Notes: generated by a model not told the origin, from the letters alone. 64,000 nucleotides of DNA from Triangularia verruculosa (GCA_033296885.1 MU863876.1:62001-126000), one strand, 5' to 3'; shown: positions 10,500 to 22,297, counted from the first letter of the stretch. A program made the numbers and translations.

Positions 10500-11379
10500 T
10501 TAGCAAGCACCATCCTTCTTGCCCGGACCGTTGTAGTTCTGGCACGGGGTCTTTGCATCAGTGCAGACGTTGACCAAAGTGGCCTTGTCACCGTTGGCCT
10601 TGGTGATGCCGACAACCTCGCCTCCCTTGCGGGCAGTAACACCCTCGACGTAGACCTCGCGGGCACACTTCTGGCACTGCAAAATTGTCAGCACAGTTCT
10701 CTGGCTAGGTACTGATATCAGCTGGATAAGACTTACAGTGCCGCAAGAGCGGTAAACCTTGCCATAGTCCTCGGCATAGAAGTTGATGATCTACCAAGAA
10801 TGTTAGAGCATGCTGGGGCATAAAGGGAGTTCGGAAGTAGGTGGTACTCACGTTGACACGGCCGCAGCCATTGTGCTGAATGACCTTGTCAGAGGCATGG
10901 AAGGCACCACCGCCAATGATGTTGGTGACATCTCCCGGGCGATCATCCTTCTGTAAATCGAGGTTAAATTACTGATGACACTTCGGCGGCTTGGGATGGA
11001 AGATTCCACTTACGATGGAGATGGCATCTTCGCAGACGTCCTCGAACCAGACAAACTCGAGGTTGCAGCCACCGCCCTTGCAGTAGACACCCTCTCCAAC
11101 CGTCTTGCCGATGATGACGTTGCGGAGGGTGCCACCGCGCTCAACGACGAAGGCAGTGTCCTTCTCGCCACCTTCGCTCTGCCCACTGCAGCTGCTGGGG
11201 TTTCTGTCGAACTTCCTCCATCCTCCGTCATATACCTGTCCCGCCTTCACGTAGATTGGGGCGGAAAGCTGGGTAGTCCCTGTGGCCTTGGGAAGGCCGC
11301 CGGTGTACCCCAGGCAAGCCAATGCCGTAGGGGCAGCCGCGAGGATGGTGATGGCGATCTGTTTGGCGTTGAGAAGCAT
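10500..11379 (-). CDS. Secreted pectate lyase, polysaccharide lyase family 3
   Basis: Four exons on the minus strand (11379-11014, 10950-10852, 10790-10737, 10676-10500) join in phase to 231 residues. A signal peptide (residues 1 to about 21, ending PTALA) precedes the PL3 beta-helix. Family landmarks are GTLRNVIIGKTVGEGVYCKG, then VWFEDVCEDA (acidic calcium-site region), IIGGGAFHASDKVIQHNG, DYGKVYRSCG and KANGDKATL near the C-terminus. Several cysteines are placed for disulphides. The enzyme cleaves de-esterified pectin by calcium-dependent beta-elimination outside the cell, as in plant-degrading fungi. All introns are GT-AG and 49-63 bp. A TATA-like box sits at 11458-11464, about 80 bp before the start. 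The length matches the family's usual 230-250 residues. Confidence 0.93.
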
Positions 11380-11457
11380 GATGGACGTTTTTGCTTTGCC
11401 TGCTGTAGACTGAGGATGGTGTGATCACAACTTTGAACAATGGTACTGGGCACACTG

Positions 11458-11464
11458 TTTTATA
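11458..11464 (-). promoter_or_regulatory. TATA-like box of the pectate lyase gene
   Basis: TATAAAA on the minus strand about 80 bp upstream of the ATG at 11379. Confidence 0.45.
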
Positions 11465-13882
11465 GATGAGAGACTCTATCATCTCGTCTAAGTCTCGCGG
11501 AATATTCCGTTGCACATGCTCATTATCCCATCTTCTACGAGGCGTATTCGTATGGCAAAACGAGTTGAATCTCGATAGGGTTAGGTGCAGGTATTGGCAG
11601 CCGGCGATGCTCCCCGTTTAGAGCCACGGAGAGACGGACCTCCTCGGGGCGCTTCTGAAAATCTCGGGATAACCGCGGATGGAGATCCATAATGTGTTTC
11701 GCATTTCCTTGCAGGAAGACCGCGCAATGGATCCTCCGTCCGTGTTAGTCGCGTGGGTAGCAAGCTGCCCGGGTTGAAGGCAACTTGACTGGTTCGCCTT
11801 GATCTGGTAACCAAATCGTCGGTATGGCATGGTTGAAGCTGTCACCGACTTGTCTTGGTACGGTGAGCAGGCCAAGCCCGAGTCCGGACATTAATTTTCC
11901 GGGGGCCAGCAGTCCGAAGCCCCCTGAGCCCCTAACCCCTAATCCGGTAAGTCCCCCGCTGTGTGAGAAGGGTTAGGGTTGGGTAATATATGCCTCTTCT
12001 CCGGGTTTCCAGATCAAGATCAGTGTTTACGCAGGAGGACTAATTTGGCTTGGTGGAAAAAAGATCTATCTTCAAGACTGGCAAAGATCTCGAAGACGGC
12101 GTTAGATAATTACCACGACGCGGGTCGATCACCGGCACCGGAGGCTCTCAAACCATGGCCTCGGAGCCGTATCCGCCGCCATAGCACACCCGTTTGTGGA
12201 CCCCGTGTTACACGTGCGGTTTGTCATTTTATCCACCAAACAGGTGTCGATCCTCCACTCTACCCACCCCCTCGGTTGCGTTGACAACCTAACGGTTCGC
12301 GTAGCTTTACAAGACCACAAACAACGTCAAGGCAGAAGACAATGGAGATTCAACGTCTCGTTTACCACTACCCTGGCATTGCTCTTGCACCCACCTCATT
12401 TCTGCGGAAGATGCCGAAGTGTATATCTGAGCGAAGCCCCCCTGAATCCCTGAACACGTCCGTTCCCGTTACATCATCTCGTTTTACTTCGTTCGTATTT
12501 GCCTTGGGCAACTCCACGCATCAAATTTCCACTGTTCTCAAGAGCCCATGCCCTGGACAAACGGGCTAACACCGCAAATGGACTGAACGGGAGGTTGCAA
12601 GGCAGAACAAGATTTGGACGATAACAGGGTTTGGACGATAGGTAGACTACAGGACAAAGGGCAGCCGTGAGACCTTGAAGATATAAAAACGGTGCTAGAA
12701 GGTTGGAAAGTGTAAAAAGAAAGTGGAGCGTTGTTTATAGGTAGGTGAAAGGCGTTCAAGATCGCCAGGAAGCGTTTGAAGATGGTAGAAACAACTCAAA
12801 CTACCTCTTTCAAGGATATTTACCTAATACGTGTTCAAATATAGGTAGTAAATGTCGCTTTCCACAGCATGTGACGTGCTTTCCAATCATCAGTGCCGAT
12901 TATTTGTCCAGTGCATGGAGCTGTCTCCAATGATATCATCTCCAGACTCACGGGAAGCCCTGAGACAGATCTACACGCCAGCTGAACACATGGTGCAATA
13001 TTCACCAATCCCTACCACATCGTTGAGCATTGTCTCTGCCGGTGCGGGGTAATTGAGTGGTGTTATCTAAACGTTTCACGAAAAGTGGGAGTCTGGCTTT
13101 CAGCTCATGTTCGTACGTGGGCCAACCACTGCTCTCCCCATTCAAGTTCTACCTGTGGCGCACAAGCGGTCAATATGTCACGCCAACATCGATCCTTCGC
13201 CATCGACAGCGTGGATGGTGATGAGCGCCTCAGCCAATGTGATCCTACTAAGAATGTGACGATTCAAGTTACCCCTCAAGCTAAAACACTCTCAGAATCA
13301 ATAAGCAGTGCGCCCAAAAAGCCACCCCATGTAGCATTGGCCAGCACAGGTCATGAGCAGGCATTTCCCGGCTGGTGGCTGCATCATGTAGTATTTTCTA
13401 CACTCAGCCCTACGCGGCCGACCTTCTACCGGGCACGCCTACGATCTAGGCCCCCCCTTCCATGCGCGTTCAGACATCAAGAAGCTTGGTTCCAGCCAGC
13501 CATGAACAGCAGGCCGGCTCCTTTCTGGCTGTCGTTGGAGCATATCGTCGGCATAGGGAGGGCTGAGTTGCGCAAACATGTGGTGGAATTATGATAAAGA
13601 AGAAAAAGGTGATTTCATCGAGGACGAATCAGTGAATGTTTGGAGGTGGCAGTGGAAGACATGGCTGCCTTGGCTCGCCTGCCCACGGCAAGATCCGCGC
13701 CGTCTTCATCAACAAGAGGGCCACAAACGAAATAACGTAGGTAGTCTATAAGTACTCAGAGATTATCTTTTCAATGCCAACCCCAACCTCATTATTCCAG
13801 ACTTACCTAACATTTACGCAATCTCATAAGCTGAGTATCATAGACTCACCAGACTACAATCACAACCACTAGCAAAGCAATC
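11465..13882. other. Long intergenic region, no gene supported
   Basis: Short open frames exist but none has a domain, signal peptide or consistent splice structure. A telomere-like GGGTTAGGGTT lies at 11970-11980. The rest is ordinary-GC intergenic DNA. Confidence 0.5.
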
Positions 13883-15208
13883 ATGGCGACCTCCACCCAG
13901 CCCCAAATCGTCCCCGGCCAATGGATCGTCACTCTCCGTCCATACGCAACCTCCTCGATCAAGTCCTCCCACGTCTCCCTCCTCCACAACCTCACCGAAG
14001 ACTCCGCCTCCCCCGTCAACGTCTCCATCAACTCTGAATTCGACCTCCCCGAAATCCGGGGCTACTCCGCCTCCTTCGACGAAGCCACCAAAGCCGAACT
14101 CGAGGCCCTCCCTGAAGTAGCCGAGATCGAGCCCGTCCAGATCTTCAAGCACTGCGCCGTCGTCCAGTCCGACGCCCCCTGGGGTCTCGCCCGCATCTCC
14201 ACCCGTTCCAAACTCCCTGCTGCCGGCCCGTACACATACAAGTACACCAACACCGGCGAGGGCGCCATCGCCTATGTGATTGACACCGGCATCAACGACG
14301 CACACGTCGACTTTGAGGGGCGCGCCTCCAAGGGTCCCAAGTTCGTCACTGTGGCTGAAGGCACAGTGGTTGGGGATGAGGATTTGAACGGGCACGGCAC
14401 CCATGTTGCGGGGACCATTGCGGGCAAGACGTATGGCGTGGCAAAGAAGGCTCAGGTTATTGGGATCAAGGTGTTTGACGACTCCCCGGAGCCTGGTGCG
14501 CAGACTGGCGACATCATCAGTGCTTTGGATTATGTCGTGAAGGAGTTCAAGACGCACGGGAAGCCGAGTGTTGTTAACTTGAGCTTGGGTGGCGGCGCGT
14601 CACCCGCGATGGATAAGGCGGTGGCGAGTGCGGTCAGGAGCGGTGTCACTGTTGTTGTGGCCGCTGGCAACGAGGCAGTGAGCTCTTTCTTAAGAAATTT
14701 CAAGGTCAGGAGATGAGTGTTGCTAACACATGGGACAGAGACAGGCCACCACCAGCTCCCCGGCTAGAGAGCCCTTTGCCATCACTGTTGGTGCAAGCGA
14801 TGTTACCGATAAGGTAGGAGCAATTTATTTGCCCAATTCTTTGTCATGTCGAGATGCTGATCAGCTGGTGATCCAGGCCGCCCCCTTCTCAAACTACGGC
14901 AAGGTGGTTGACATCTTCGCCCCCGGTGTGAAGATTCTGTCCACCTGGATCGGAGGTACTGAGGCAACCAACACCATCAGTGGCACCTCGATGGGTATGT
15001 TTTGCTCGCTTCTCACCCTTTACGTACGTTACTAACCCCTCAAACAGCCTCTCCCCATGTCGCAGGCGCTGTTGCTCAAATCATTGCAGCTGAGCCGACC
15101 GAGCCTCTTCTCGTCGTCCCCAAGCTACTGCAGTGGGCCGAGAAGAATGACCTCACGGGTCTCAAGGAGCGGACTATCAATGCCCTTTTGCAGGTTTCTG
15201 ATGCTTGA
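13883..15208 (+). CDS. Subtilisin-like serine protease (S8A, proteinase K type) without signal peptide
   Basis: Exons 13883-14677, 14739-14813, 14877-14994 and 15048-15208 join in phase to 382 residues. Residues from about 8 to 90 form an inhibitor_I9-type prodomain (VPGQWIVTLRP, ending VAEIEPVQIF). The catalytic triad is visible: Asp in AIAYVIDTGIN, His in NGHGTHVAGTIAG and Ser in ISGTSMASPHVAG, the last across the third intron. The oxyanion Asn sits in VVAAGNEA at the first splice junction. The start MATSTQPQ is not hydrophobic, so the usual secretory signal is missing and no upstream ATG supplies one. The enzyme may act inside the cell, or a 5' exon was missed. Introns are 61, 63 and 53 bp. 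Confidence 0.92.
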
Positions 15209-15528
15209 GGAGTGGACCTCTGCGGGAGGAGCGAGTGTCTCCCCTTAGCCAAGGGCTTGGCTAAGCTAAGGCAAGATGCTGCTTTCGGCAAGGATCAGAG
15301 GAAGCTGATGACGATCACGAAGTAAATACCTACCTATGCCGCGTTTATGTCTCGAGGTATTAGTAGATCTAAAAAGCTATAGTTTACTTACCGTATCTAC
15401 TCATTCAACTCAAAAGTGTCAAAGCGCAGCGCTAAGCCTAAGGAAGTCAAGCAGCTTCAGCAAGCCCACCCAACCCGTCAGAACTTTCGCTTGAGCTGTC
15501 CACACATCACCTCCAACAGAGACGCAGA
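15209..15528. other. Intergenic spacer
   Basis: About 320 bp between two plus-strand genes. A short perfect hairpin-like pair, CCAAGGGCTTGG, sits just after the protease gene at about 15250. No gene. Confidence 0.4.
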
Positions 15529-16620
15529 ATGCCATCTCTTCAAACCCTCCCTTTTGAGCTCCTCGAACAAGTCACCAAGAGCCTCTGTCTGCGATGCACA
15601 CGTCGGCCCTCTTGCCGGTGTAGTTCCGACTGTATAATAGACGTCAGCACATACAAGTCCTCCATCTGCCATACGCGTCCGTCATGGGACCCCGAAGCCC
15701 GCACCCGTGCCCTCGGTGCTCTCTGCCTCACCTCGCACCGCCTCAAGGACGCCGCTACCCGTCATCTCTACCATCACCCCCACACCAAGAAATGGTGGCT
15801 CCTCGCCGGCACCCTCCTCCGCCAACCGCGCCTGGCTCGTGACGTCAAGACGCTGTACCTCCCCGATAAAATGGGCGTCTACCTTCCCGAGAAAGCCGCC
15901 CTCCCGCCCGAATTCCTGTCTTTCTACCAAGCCCAGCTCGACCACTACTCGGCGTCGGTGCCCGAGGACGAATTCCGCCAACGCCGCGACCAGCGCATCT
16001 GGGAGATAAACGGCGACAACGACATCGTCGCCATGCTCAGCAGCCTGTGTCCCGCGGTGGAAACCATCGAGGCCGTGGTCACTGAAGACGTCGTCTTCCA
16101 CCTGTGCCCGCCGGCGTCGCTGCCGTCGCTGCGTACCGTCGAGCTGGGGTTCTGGGGCATCGAGGGCGAGGGCGGGATACCGCTGCGATCTCTCGTGCCG
16201 CTCTTCAAGGCGGCGCCGAATTTGGTCGTTCTGCGGTGCCATTCGATGTCGGACGAGGAGGGCGGGGTTGGTTTGGGGGTGACGGCGGGGACGGTGGAGG
16301 AGGTCGAGTTTTTGAATAGTGCGATAAGCGCTGATGCGTTGCGTAGCTTACTGGAGGGGTGTCCGGGGTTGAAGACATTTCGGTATGCAGCTGGAAGTTT
16401 CTGCGCCGGGTTTGCACAGTTCAGGTGGAGCCAGGCGAGGGATTTGATCATTGAGCATGCACCGAGGTTAGAGAGGGTCGTGATAGATTTCGCGGGTCTG
16501 GTGACCTGGGACAGCTTGGCAGAGTGGGAGGGGTGGGATGAAGAACAGACGGAGAGGGAAGTGAAGTCGTTTAAAGGAAGGAGAATTGAGTTTGAGGTAA
16601 CTGGAATACATCATGATTGA
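15529..16620 (+). CDS. F-box-like / leucine-rich protein of fungi
   Basis: A single-exon frame of 363 residues. The N-terminus LQTLPFELLEQVTKSLC matches the start of an F-box (L-P-x-E-[LI]), interrupted by a Cys-rich insert (CLRCTRRPSCRCSSDC), and continues ALGALCLTSHRLKDAATRHLYHH, the usual second F-box helix. The remainder has loosely spaced leucines (LPSLRTVELGFWG, LRSLLEGCPGLKTFRY, APRLERVVIDF) typical of divergent LRR tails. F-box proteins recruit targets to SCF ubiquitin ligases through Skp1. The target is unknown. The Cys-rich insert between the two halves of the F-box is unusual. Confidence 0.72.
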   Translation: MPSLQTLPFELLEQVTKSLCLRCTRRPSCRCSSDCIIDVSTYKSSICHTRPSWDPEARTRALGALCLTSHRLKDAATRHLYHHPHTKKWWLLAGTLLRQPRLARDVKTLYLPDKMGVYLPEKAALPPEFLSFYQAQLDHYSASVPEDEFRQRRDQRIWEINGDNDIVAMLSSLCPAVETIEAVVTEDVVFHLCPPASLPSLRTVELGFWGIEGEGGIPLRSLVPLFKAAPNLVVLRCHSMSDEEGGVGLGVTAGTVEEVEFLNSAISADALRSLLEGCPGLKTFRYAAGSFCAGFAQFRWSQARDLIIEHAPRLERVVIDFAGLVTWDSLAEWEGWDEEQTEREVKSFKGRRIEFEVTGIHHD

Positions 16621-18181
16621 TTGAATGCTGGAGGATACTAGTACATTGTGGGGGCCATCCTCTGGGTCCTTTATGATTACGGAATCCATGAGAAGGTCGG
16701 TCGATAACGCTACGAACAACGACACCGCGCTGAGGGTCATCCGCGAGCAGCTCGACTTCCATGGGAGGAGAGGAGAATTCGCTGCTTCGGCCACATCATC
16801 AAACCCGAATGTGAAGCGATGTAAGATAAGCACCTGCCTGCGTCAAGCCACATTAGCGGCAGGTATCCAGGATCAACAGGCGCCCTCTCTCTTTTCACTT
16901 GTCGAGCATTCGCCTCCGTACACTCGATGTCTTCATCGGTGGGGCGCACCAACCCGATCTGAGAAATCCTTCGCGAGATATACTACTACATGATGCACTT
17001 TCCCAGTCCAGATGGCTTTCTGACATAGAATACGGATAGAATCGTCCGATCCAAGGTCCACTTCCCGTGTGACAAGAGGTCGATCTTGCGGAGGCTTGCA
17101 GTAGCTGCTTGAACCGGGTTAGCGCCCCCCACAGAATGTTACGATATCGAATGAAGAGAGCACGAGGGCAACTGTCAGAACGAAACAACGAGGATTTCGA
17201 CGTCAGGAAGATAACGACCTGCCCAAAAAAGACAAGCTGTCGATCTTGTAAGCCCGGGGAGTTCGAGCTGTGCCAATTGGCAAAAGTCTCGGGAGGGCAA
17301 CGCATTGGCGAACACCATCACATTGGAACACAGCATAGATCTTCACAACAAACAACAAATTGAAGTTCAATTACCTGACTTTTCGAACAACATGCCACGG
17401 CAAAACTTTGCAAGTGCCCGGCTTGACTGAGCTGGAACAAGCCTTTAGCTCCCGTGAATCGAGATCTGACCCGCCGCGCCAGCACTAAGTCGTTGACCGA
17501 GGCCCATCCGATGATTGACGTTCCTGCATAGCCAAGAGAGTCCAGCGTGACATGCCCACAATTCTCTACCTATGAGGACGGACAAGCGAGAATACTACAG
17601 TAGCCAAGACCATGCCACTGGAGACTCTTCGCCACCAAACATCATTCGATGGCGTCCGGTTACCCGGTTCAAAGTCGTGGTTCAGGAGCATAGTCCTGAA
17701 CCGCACTCACTTGTACAGTGGTCATCAAGTCCCCTCACAATGGCAGCAACGGCTCATGTAGACGAATAAGATGGCTGTCACTATACTCTTTTATGTAAAT
17801 GCTGCGGAACCCCATGGTTAGGTAGGGACTTGTACCGTGCGCACCAGTCTGGCCACACTTGCATACTTGTGAGCTTGATCCGAACCACTCAACCCCTCCT
17901 CCGGTTCAGTGCAACCCCGAAGATGAGGCTCTAAGCTGAACACCTGCCAGCCGCCCCACGTGCATCATCAAGGTTACAACGGTTACACAGACTGGCGCGC
18001 CTCAGCCATTAGCCACCTCTCTCATCGAATCATCTAAGACAACCTAGGTCTGTAACAGGTAGTACTGATGACAGTGGCATTCTATCACGCATCACCAACT
18101 CCGCCGATCGACTACACCGAGAAGTAAGACGGAAAGACTCGAGACCGTCCGGCTTGTGAAGATGGTATCTATGATTTTGTC
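16621..18181. other. Intergenic region, no gene supported
   Basis: No domain, signal peptide or spliceable frame was found. Composition is ordinary. Confidence 0.45.
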
Positions 18182-18188
18182 TATAAAA
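18182..18188 (+). promoter_or_regulatory. TATA box of the small secreted protein gene
   Basis: TATAAAA 129 bp before the ATG at 18317. A C/T- and A-rich leader follows, as in highly expressed fungal genes, and the start context is GCCAAAATGAAG. Confidence 0.55.
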
Positions 18189-18316
18189 GACGGCCATCAT
18201 CACGACATCAGAGCAACTTCTTTCCTCATCCTCAGCATCAAGCCTCTCAGACCAAAAGCCAACTCTTCAAGACAACTCTCAAACTTTTTCTTCACGAAAA
18301 AAAGCCAACCGCCAAA

Positions 18317-18716
18317 ATGAAGCTGTCCGCCATCCTCGTTGCCACCGCTGCCCTCTGCGGCACCTCCTCCGCATACACACTCTCCGTCTACTCCGCCGAC
18401 AACTACCAGGGCACTCAAAAGAGCTACACCACCGCCGGTTCCCGCTCCGTCGGCTTCACCGTCAAGTCCTGGATCTGGAACTCTGCCCTTGGTGATGGCT
18501 GCTGGTACGTCCCCCCCCTCTCCCCAACTCGCACTTTTGACAACAACACCTTGTCATGATATCATCTGGCTAACACAGGCGGGGTAAAACAGCGTGAACT
18601 TCTGCAAGGGCTCCACCTCCATGGGCCGCTACTGCGGCAGCGCCAGCAAGGCCGTCTCTTCCGCCGGTGTCAACAAGGTCGTCACTGGCTGCGGCAGCGC
18701 CGTCCTCAACTGCTAA
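18317..18716 (+). CDS. Small secreted six-cysteine protein, beta/gamma-crystallin-like
   Basis: Exons 18317-18504 and 18593-18716 give 103 residues. A clear signal peptide ends near residue 19 (GTSSA). The mature part opens YTLSVYSADNYQG, then YTTAGSRSVGF and VKSWIW, a pattern resembling one Greek-key motif of the beta/gamma-crystallin fold used by some yeast and bacterial secreted antifungal proteins. The second half has six cysteines (a CC pair, then four singles), the last being the final residue. Using the nearer AG (18577) as acceptor would give a stop, so the acceptor at 18591-18592 is chosen. The strong leader and TATA box suggest high expression. The role could be effector, antimicrobial or structural; the crystallin link is tentative. 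Confidence 0.82.
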
Positions 18717-19318
18717 ATGGATGGGGAGAAGGTGCTCGAATGATGGAAGGGGGGTTGTATGATGAAAAGGACTGGATAGGACAATATACTGCAGACGACT
18801 GGATAGGACTTAGCACAGTTTATCACCTTGCCAGCTGAGGGTAATCGAAATATCTGGTTCTTTTCCGGCTTTTTGCTTGTGACAGATGGCAAATCATGGT
18901 ACTTAGGTGTCCTAGCTGCTTTGCATCGACATTAAATCTTTACGCAAGTCTCAGCTACCATGTTGTCTCTAGGTATGGAGGCTTCCTTAATGTGACGCAA
19001 AACTACCTATCAATCCCATGGCTGAGGCTCATAACCCATCAGACCGACTCAAACGGCATGGGCCCGCGACGAGTGAAGTATCTACTTCTCCAGTGAATAA
19101 CACACAAGGCCATTTTATGCTAAATACCGGTCCCTTACCAAGCCGTTTTCTATAGGATTTATGCATGCACAAATGTGCATAAAAGATATGCTTCACTATC
19201 TTCTGGCGTGTCCGCATTTACCTACTTACCTATGTTAGCATCGGAATGATGTTACAGCTATCAGATAGAGTGCGAGCTGGGCAAAAGTTAAGCGTGGCCG
19301 GTCAACAGCCATGCTGAG
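18717..19318. other. Intergenic region between converging genes
   Basis: About 600 bp between the ends of the plus-strand six-cysteine gene and the minus-strand LysM gene. Nothing else was recognised. Confidence 0.4.
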
Positions 19319-19666
19319 TCATGCTATTGTGGCTGCGTGAGTCTCAGTAAGGCGTAAAGTGATGGTCTCTGTGGCAAAGGTGGTGCTAGTTGGGCCCCCG
19401 ATGTTGGTCGTGGTATTTCCAGACACGCCGGTGCAGACGAAGTAGTTGAGCCAGAGGTTGGTGCAGTTGACGTCGACTTCAGTGTTCCACGAGAGGAATT
19501 GGGTGAGGTTGATGCCGTTGATGGCGGCGATGGCACCGCAGGTGTCGCCGCTTTGGACGTAGTGGTAGCGGTTACAGTTGGCGACAATGCCGGGCATCTG
19601 GGGGGATTGGGCAGAAGCCAAGGAGGCAAGGCCCGTGAGGGCAGCGGTGGAGAGGGCGAACTTCAT
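19319..19666 (-). CDS. Secreted single-LysM protein (LysM effector-like)
   Basis: A single-exon frame of 115 residues. The signal peptide is residues 1 to about 19 (ending LASAQ). One LysM domain occupies about residues 30-82: CNRYHYVQSGDTCGAIAAIN then LTQFLSWNTEVDVNCTNLWL and YFVCTGV, with the four cysteines of the fungal type. A short Thr-rich tail follows. LysM proteins bind chitin fragments and peptidoglycan-like glycans. Plant-associated fungi use small ones to hide chitin from host immunity. A TATA-like box on the minus strand lies at 19775-19782. The family often has two or more LysM repeats; this one has one. Confidence 0.88.
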   Translation of the reverse strand: MKFALSTAALTGLASLASAQSPQMPGIVANCNRYHYVQSGDTCGAIAAINGINLTQFLSWNTEVDVNCTNLWLNYFVCTGVSGNTTTNIGGPTSTTFATETITLRLTETHAATIA

Positions 19667-19774
19667 GATGGAGGTTGATTGACTGGATGTTGGAAGTGGT
19701 GAGTTGAGAAGATGATGATCGTGAGGATGAGGAGAGAAGTCGAGTTTAGGTACCTATTGAGGACCACCATCCCC

Positions 19775-19782
19775 TTTTTATA
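19775..19782 (-). promoter_or_regulatory. TATA-like box of the LysM gene
   Basis: TATAAAAA on the minus strand about 110 bp upstream of the ATG at 19666. Confidence 0.45.
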
Positions 19783-21300
19783 GACATTCTCTTCTACTGT
19801 TCAAAACAAAGTTTTCTCATCAGTCTTCTGGTTCGTCACTACCAGTTCATGGCTCCCCGTCCGCCAAGGGTAGTGCTGACTGATGCCCTTGCCCAGGAAA
19901 TCCCGACGGCAATACAACATGTACCTAAGCGAAAGACGCCTTCGACACTTCTATACCAACTTTCCAAGGTCATAGCCAGTGCGGCAGATGATTTCATTGG
20001 AAGAGCACCGGTCCGTGCCTATGCCGAGTGTACAACTACCACGATTTTGCATCTTTTGCTGATGTCTGACAGGGCTGTCATGTAGAGCCAAGCATAGGGC
20101 ATATGTGATCACGTCGTATCTATCACGAGATTATGCTGACACCACACGGCTCGCGTACTAAACGAGGAAAGCCCAGTTCAATGGCGGGACATAGGGCTTA
20201 CTTGCAGCTGTAGAATGCTACCTACATACAAATCAGTTTCTGCGTACCTAGCCAAGGAAATACCAGACCCTTTTCGGTCTCAACTTCCAAGAACTCACAC
20301 CGCTCTTAACAAGGGAAAAGACCGCTCTTGAAGCAGTGGGATACAGATCAGAGTCGGGCATATAACAATTTGGACATCGCCTTGATGGATGAACCGATAG
20401 CCTTTACTGGGTACCTAATTTCCCGTGTCCATTTTGCTGTGCGCAGGATCTCATGCTGAATAAGGTAGGTTATTATTCGGCAACAGGCTATTATCCATGG
20501 GGGACAAATAACTTGACGGCAATTGAGTAGGTACCTGGGTAGGTGAGCAGGACCTGGTTGGATCCCAGGACATAGCAAAGTATTGACGGACGTTAGCTAA
20601 GCTACCTACTACATTTGAAAATGGCCATAGTCAACATTCCACGTTGCTTATGCGGAGACTTATCACAGCCATACATAGTATCAGCTTGTTTACTAATAGG
20701 TATTCAGACAGACCGGTATTTCTGTGAAACGAACCATTGCTTAGCGGTAGCTTGCAACCTTGAAAAGCTCCCAAAGTCTTCATCAGAGTTATCCACCACT
20801 TACACATACTTACCTAGGCAAGCTAAAAAAGACAACGATAGCGACAATTGCAGGGTACAAGATACGTCTCACATGCGAGAACTCTAAGTCAGTCTTGAGT
20901 GGTTAAGTTGCTCGAATGAGCCAAATGCATACCTTACAACCCACAATACTGAGTCCTAGTTCTAACGCTATTCACATCATTCTCTGGTACTGGCATCTCT
21001 TTGCATCAAACCACACAAGCTTGCCCCAATCAAGAACGATCTTCGGACTTTGGCCTCGCAAAGCTCTTAGAGCCGCACTCAACTACACCAACATGAAAGT
21101 CCATCGACTTCTGCCGGATCTCTATTCGTCAGACCAACAGGCAGGCCGCCGCTAAGACATAATCGGTACTGCTGTATGGCAAGGATAAATATTCTCGGGG
21201 TAAAAGCTCCCGTGACCCCGCTGCATATCACCTACATGATCTCGACAGCTTCAACTTTCCAATTCCATCAACACTCGCGATCAAAGTCACCGATAGCAAG
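19783..21300. other. Intergenic region, no gene supported
   Basis: Short frames only. Several GTAGGTAC-type words (for example near 20527) occur, as elsewhere in this genome's intergenic DNA. Confidence 0.4.
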
Positions 21301-22297
21301 ATGGCTTCGCTCGGCAGCTGGTCCTTCACAGCTTTCCCGCCTTTTCCTGCTACTGTCCTCCCCAATTATGCCGTTTGGAATGCCACCAATGAATCTCAAA
21401 ACCTGACGTACCAGATCGGCGTGTCCTGGCCATTCGAGTGGGAGTCTCGAGAGGTCAGAAACAAAATAGCTCTGACCATGCAAGGACTTCCCCGTCTTTT
21501 CTTTTTGACCAACCCTCGCATTAACAATTATTGGTAGGTACGTGACCGACGGCAACGCCCACGGCCTCACCGCGGCTGAGAACTTCAAGCGGCGCAAGCC
21601 CGTCGACTCCGCACAGCCAGATAGCATCGTCGTCACCATCGGCTACCCGCTCAGCAACAACGTCTACGACATGACGCGGCGCTTCGTCGATCTACGCCCA
21701 CCACTCCCCGGGCCGGAGGGTGATCCCCCTTCTGGCGCCGACGATTTCATCGCCTTCATCAACGGCACCCTCCGCCCGTGGGTGCAAAACACTGTCTTCC
21801 CCTCTGTCACCTTTTCACGTGATGCTCTCTACGGTCATTCCTTTGGTGGCATCTTTGTTGTTTACGCGCTGATTGCGTACCCGGGTATGTTTGACACGTA
21901 CCTTGCCGCGACGCCGACCATGGTGTGGAATAATGGATCGTTGCTGGATGAGGTCACGCGGAGGTGGGGGACGGGATGTTCTTTGCAGGAGCCGGTGTTG
22001 GCTTGCGCGAACGAAACTGATGTTGGTGAGGAGAGGAAGCCGGCTGTGTTTATTACTTATGGGTCTGGAGAGCAGTTCCCTTCGCGGCGGCGCACCGAGA
22101 CGGAGGAGGCATTTCTCGAGCGGAAGGCGACTTGGCAGTCGTTCAAGCAGACGGAGGTGACGGAGGAGTTGTTCTACCGCGTCCAGGCGAGTAAAAGGGT
22201 GAGAGATGTGACGCTCAAGGTGTACGTAGGGCAGGATCATGCGGGGGTGGCGTCAAGTACGCTTGCGGATGGGATCCCGTATTTTGTGGACTGGTGA
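21301..22297 (+). CDS. Alpha/beta-hydrolase, siderophore esterase-like (esterase D superfamily)
   Basis: The probable gene has exons 21301-21437 and 21538-22297, about 298 residues. The second exon carries the recognisable core: YVTDGNAHGLTAAENF (strand and oxyanion region), PDSIVVTIGYP, and the nucleophile elbow GHSFGGIFVVYALIAYPGMF with Ser in G-H-S-F-G. It continues YLAATPTMVWNNGSLL and near the end YVGQDHAGVASS, where His would be the catalytic base. Fungal relatives hydrolyse ester bonds in siderophores such as fusarinine or triacetylfusarinine to release iron in the cytoplasm. The absence of a signal peptide agrees. The donor (GTGGGA at 21438) is weak but is the one that keeps phase with the acceptor at 21536-21537, so the junction is uncertain. 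Confidence 0.8.

Noticed and set aside
13838..14557. Long minus-strand frame of 239 codons
   Set aside because: It lies opposite the subtilisin gene, is Gly/Val/Asp-rich and reflects codon bias of the real gene.
16625..17363. Short frames after the F-box-like gene
   Set aside because: No domain, signal peptide or splice continuity.
21454..21537. Alternative intron donor GTCAGA at 21454 in the esterase gene
   Set aside because: It gives a reading-phase mismatch with the only good acceptor at 21536-21537.
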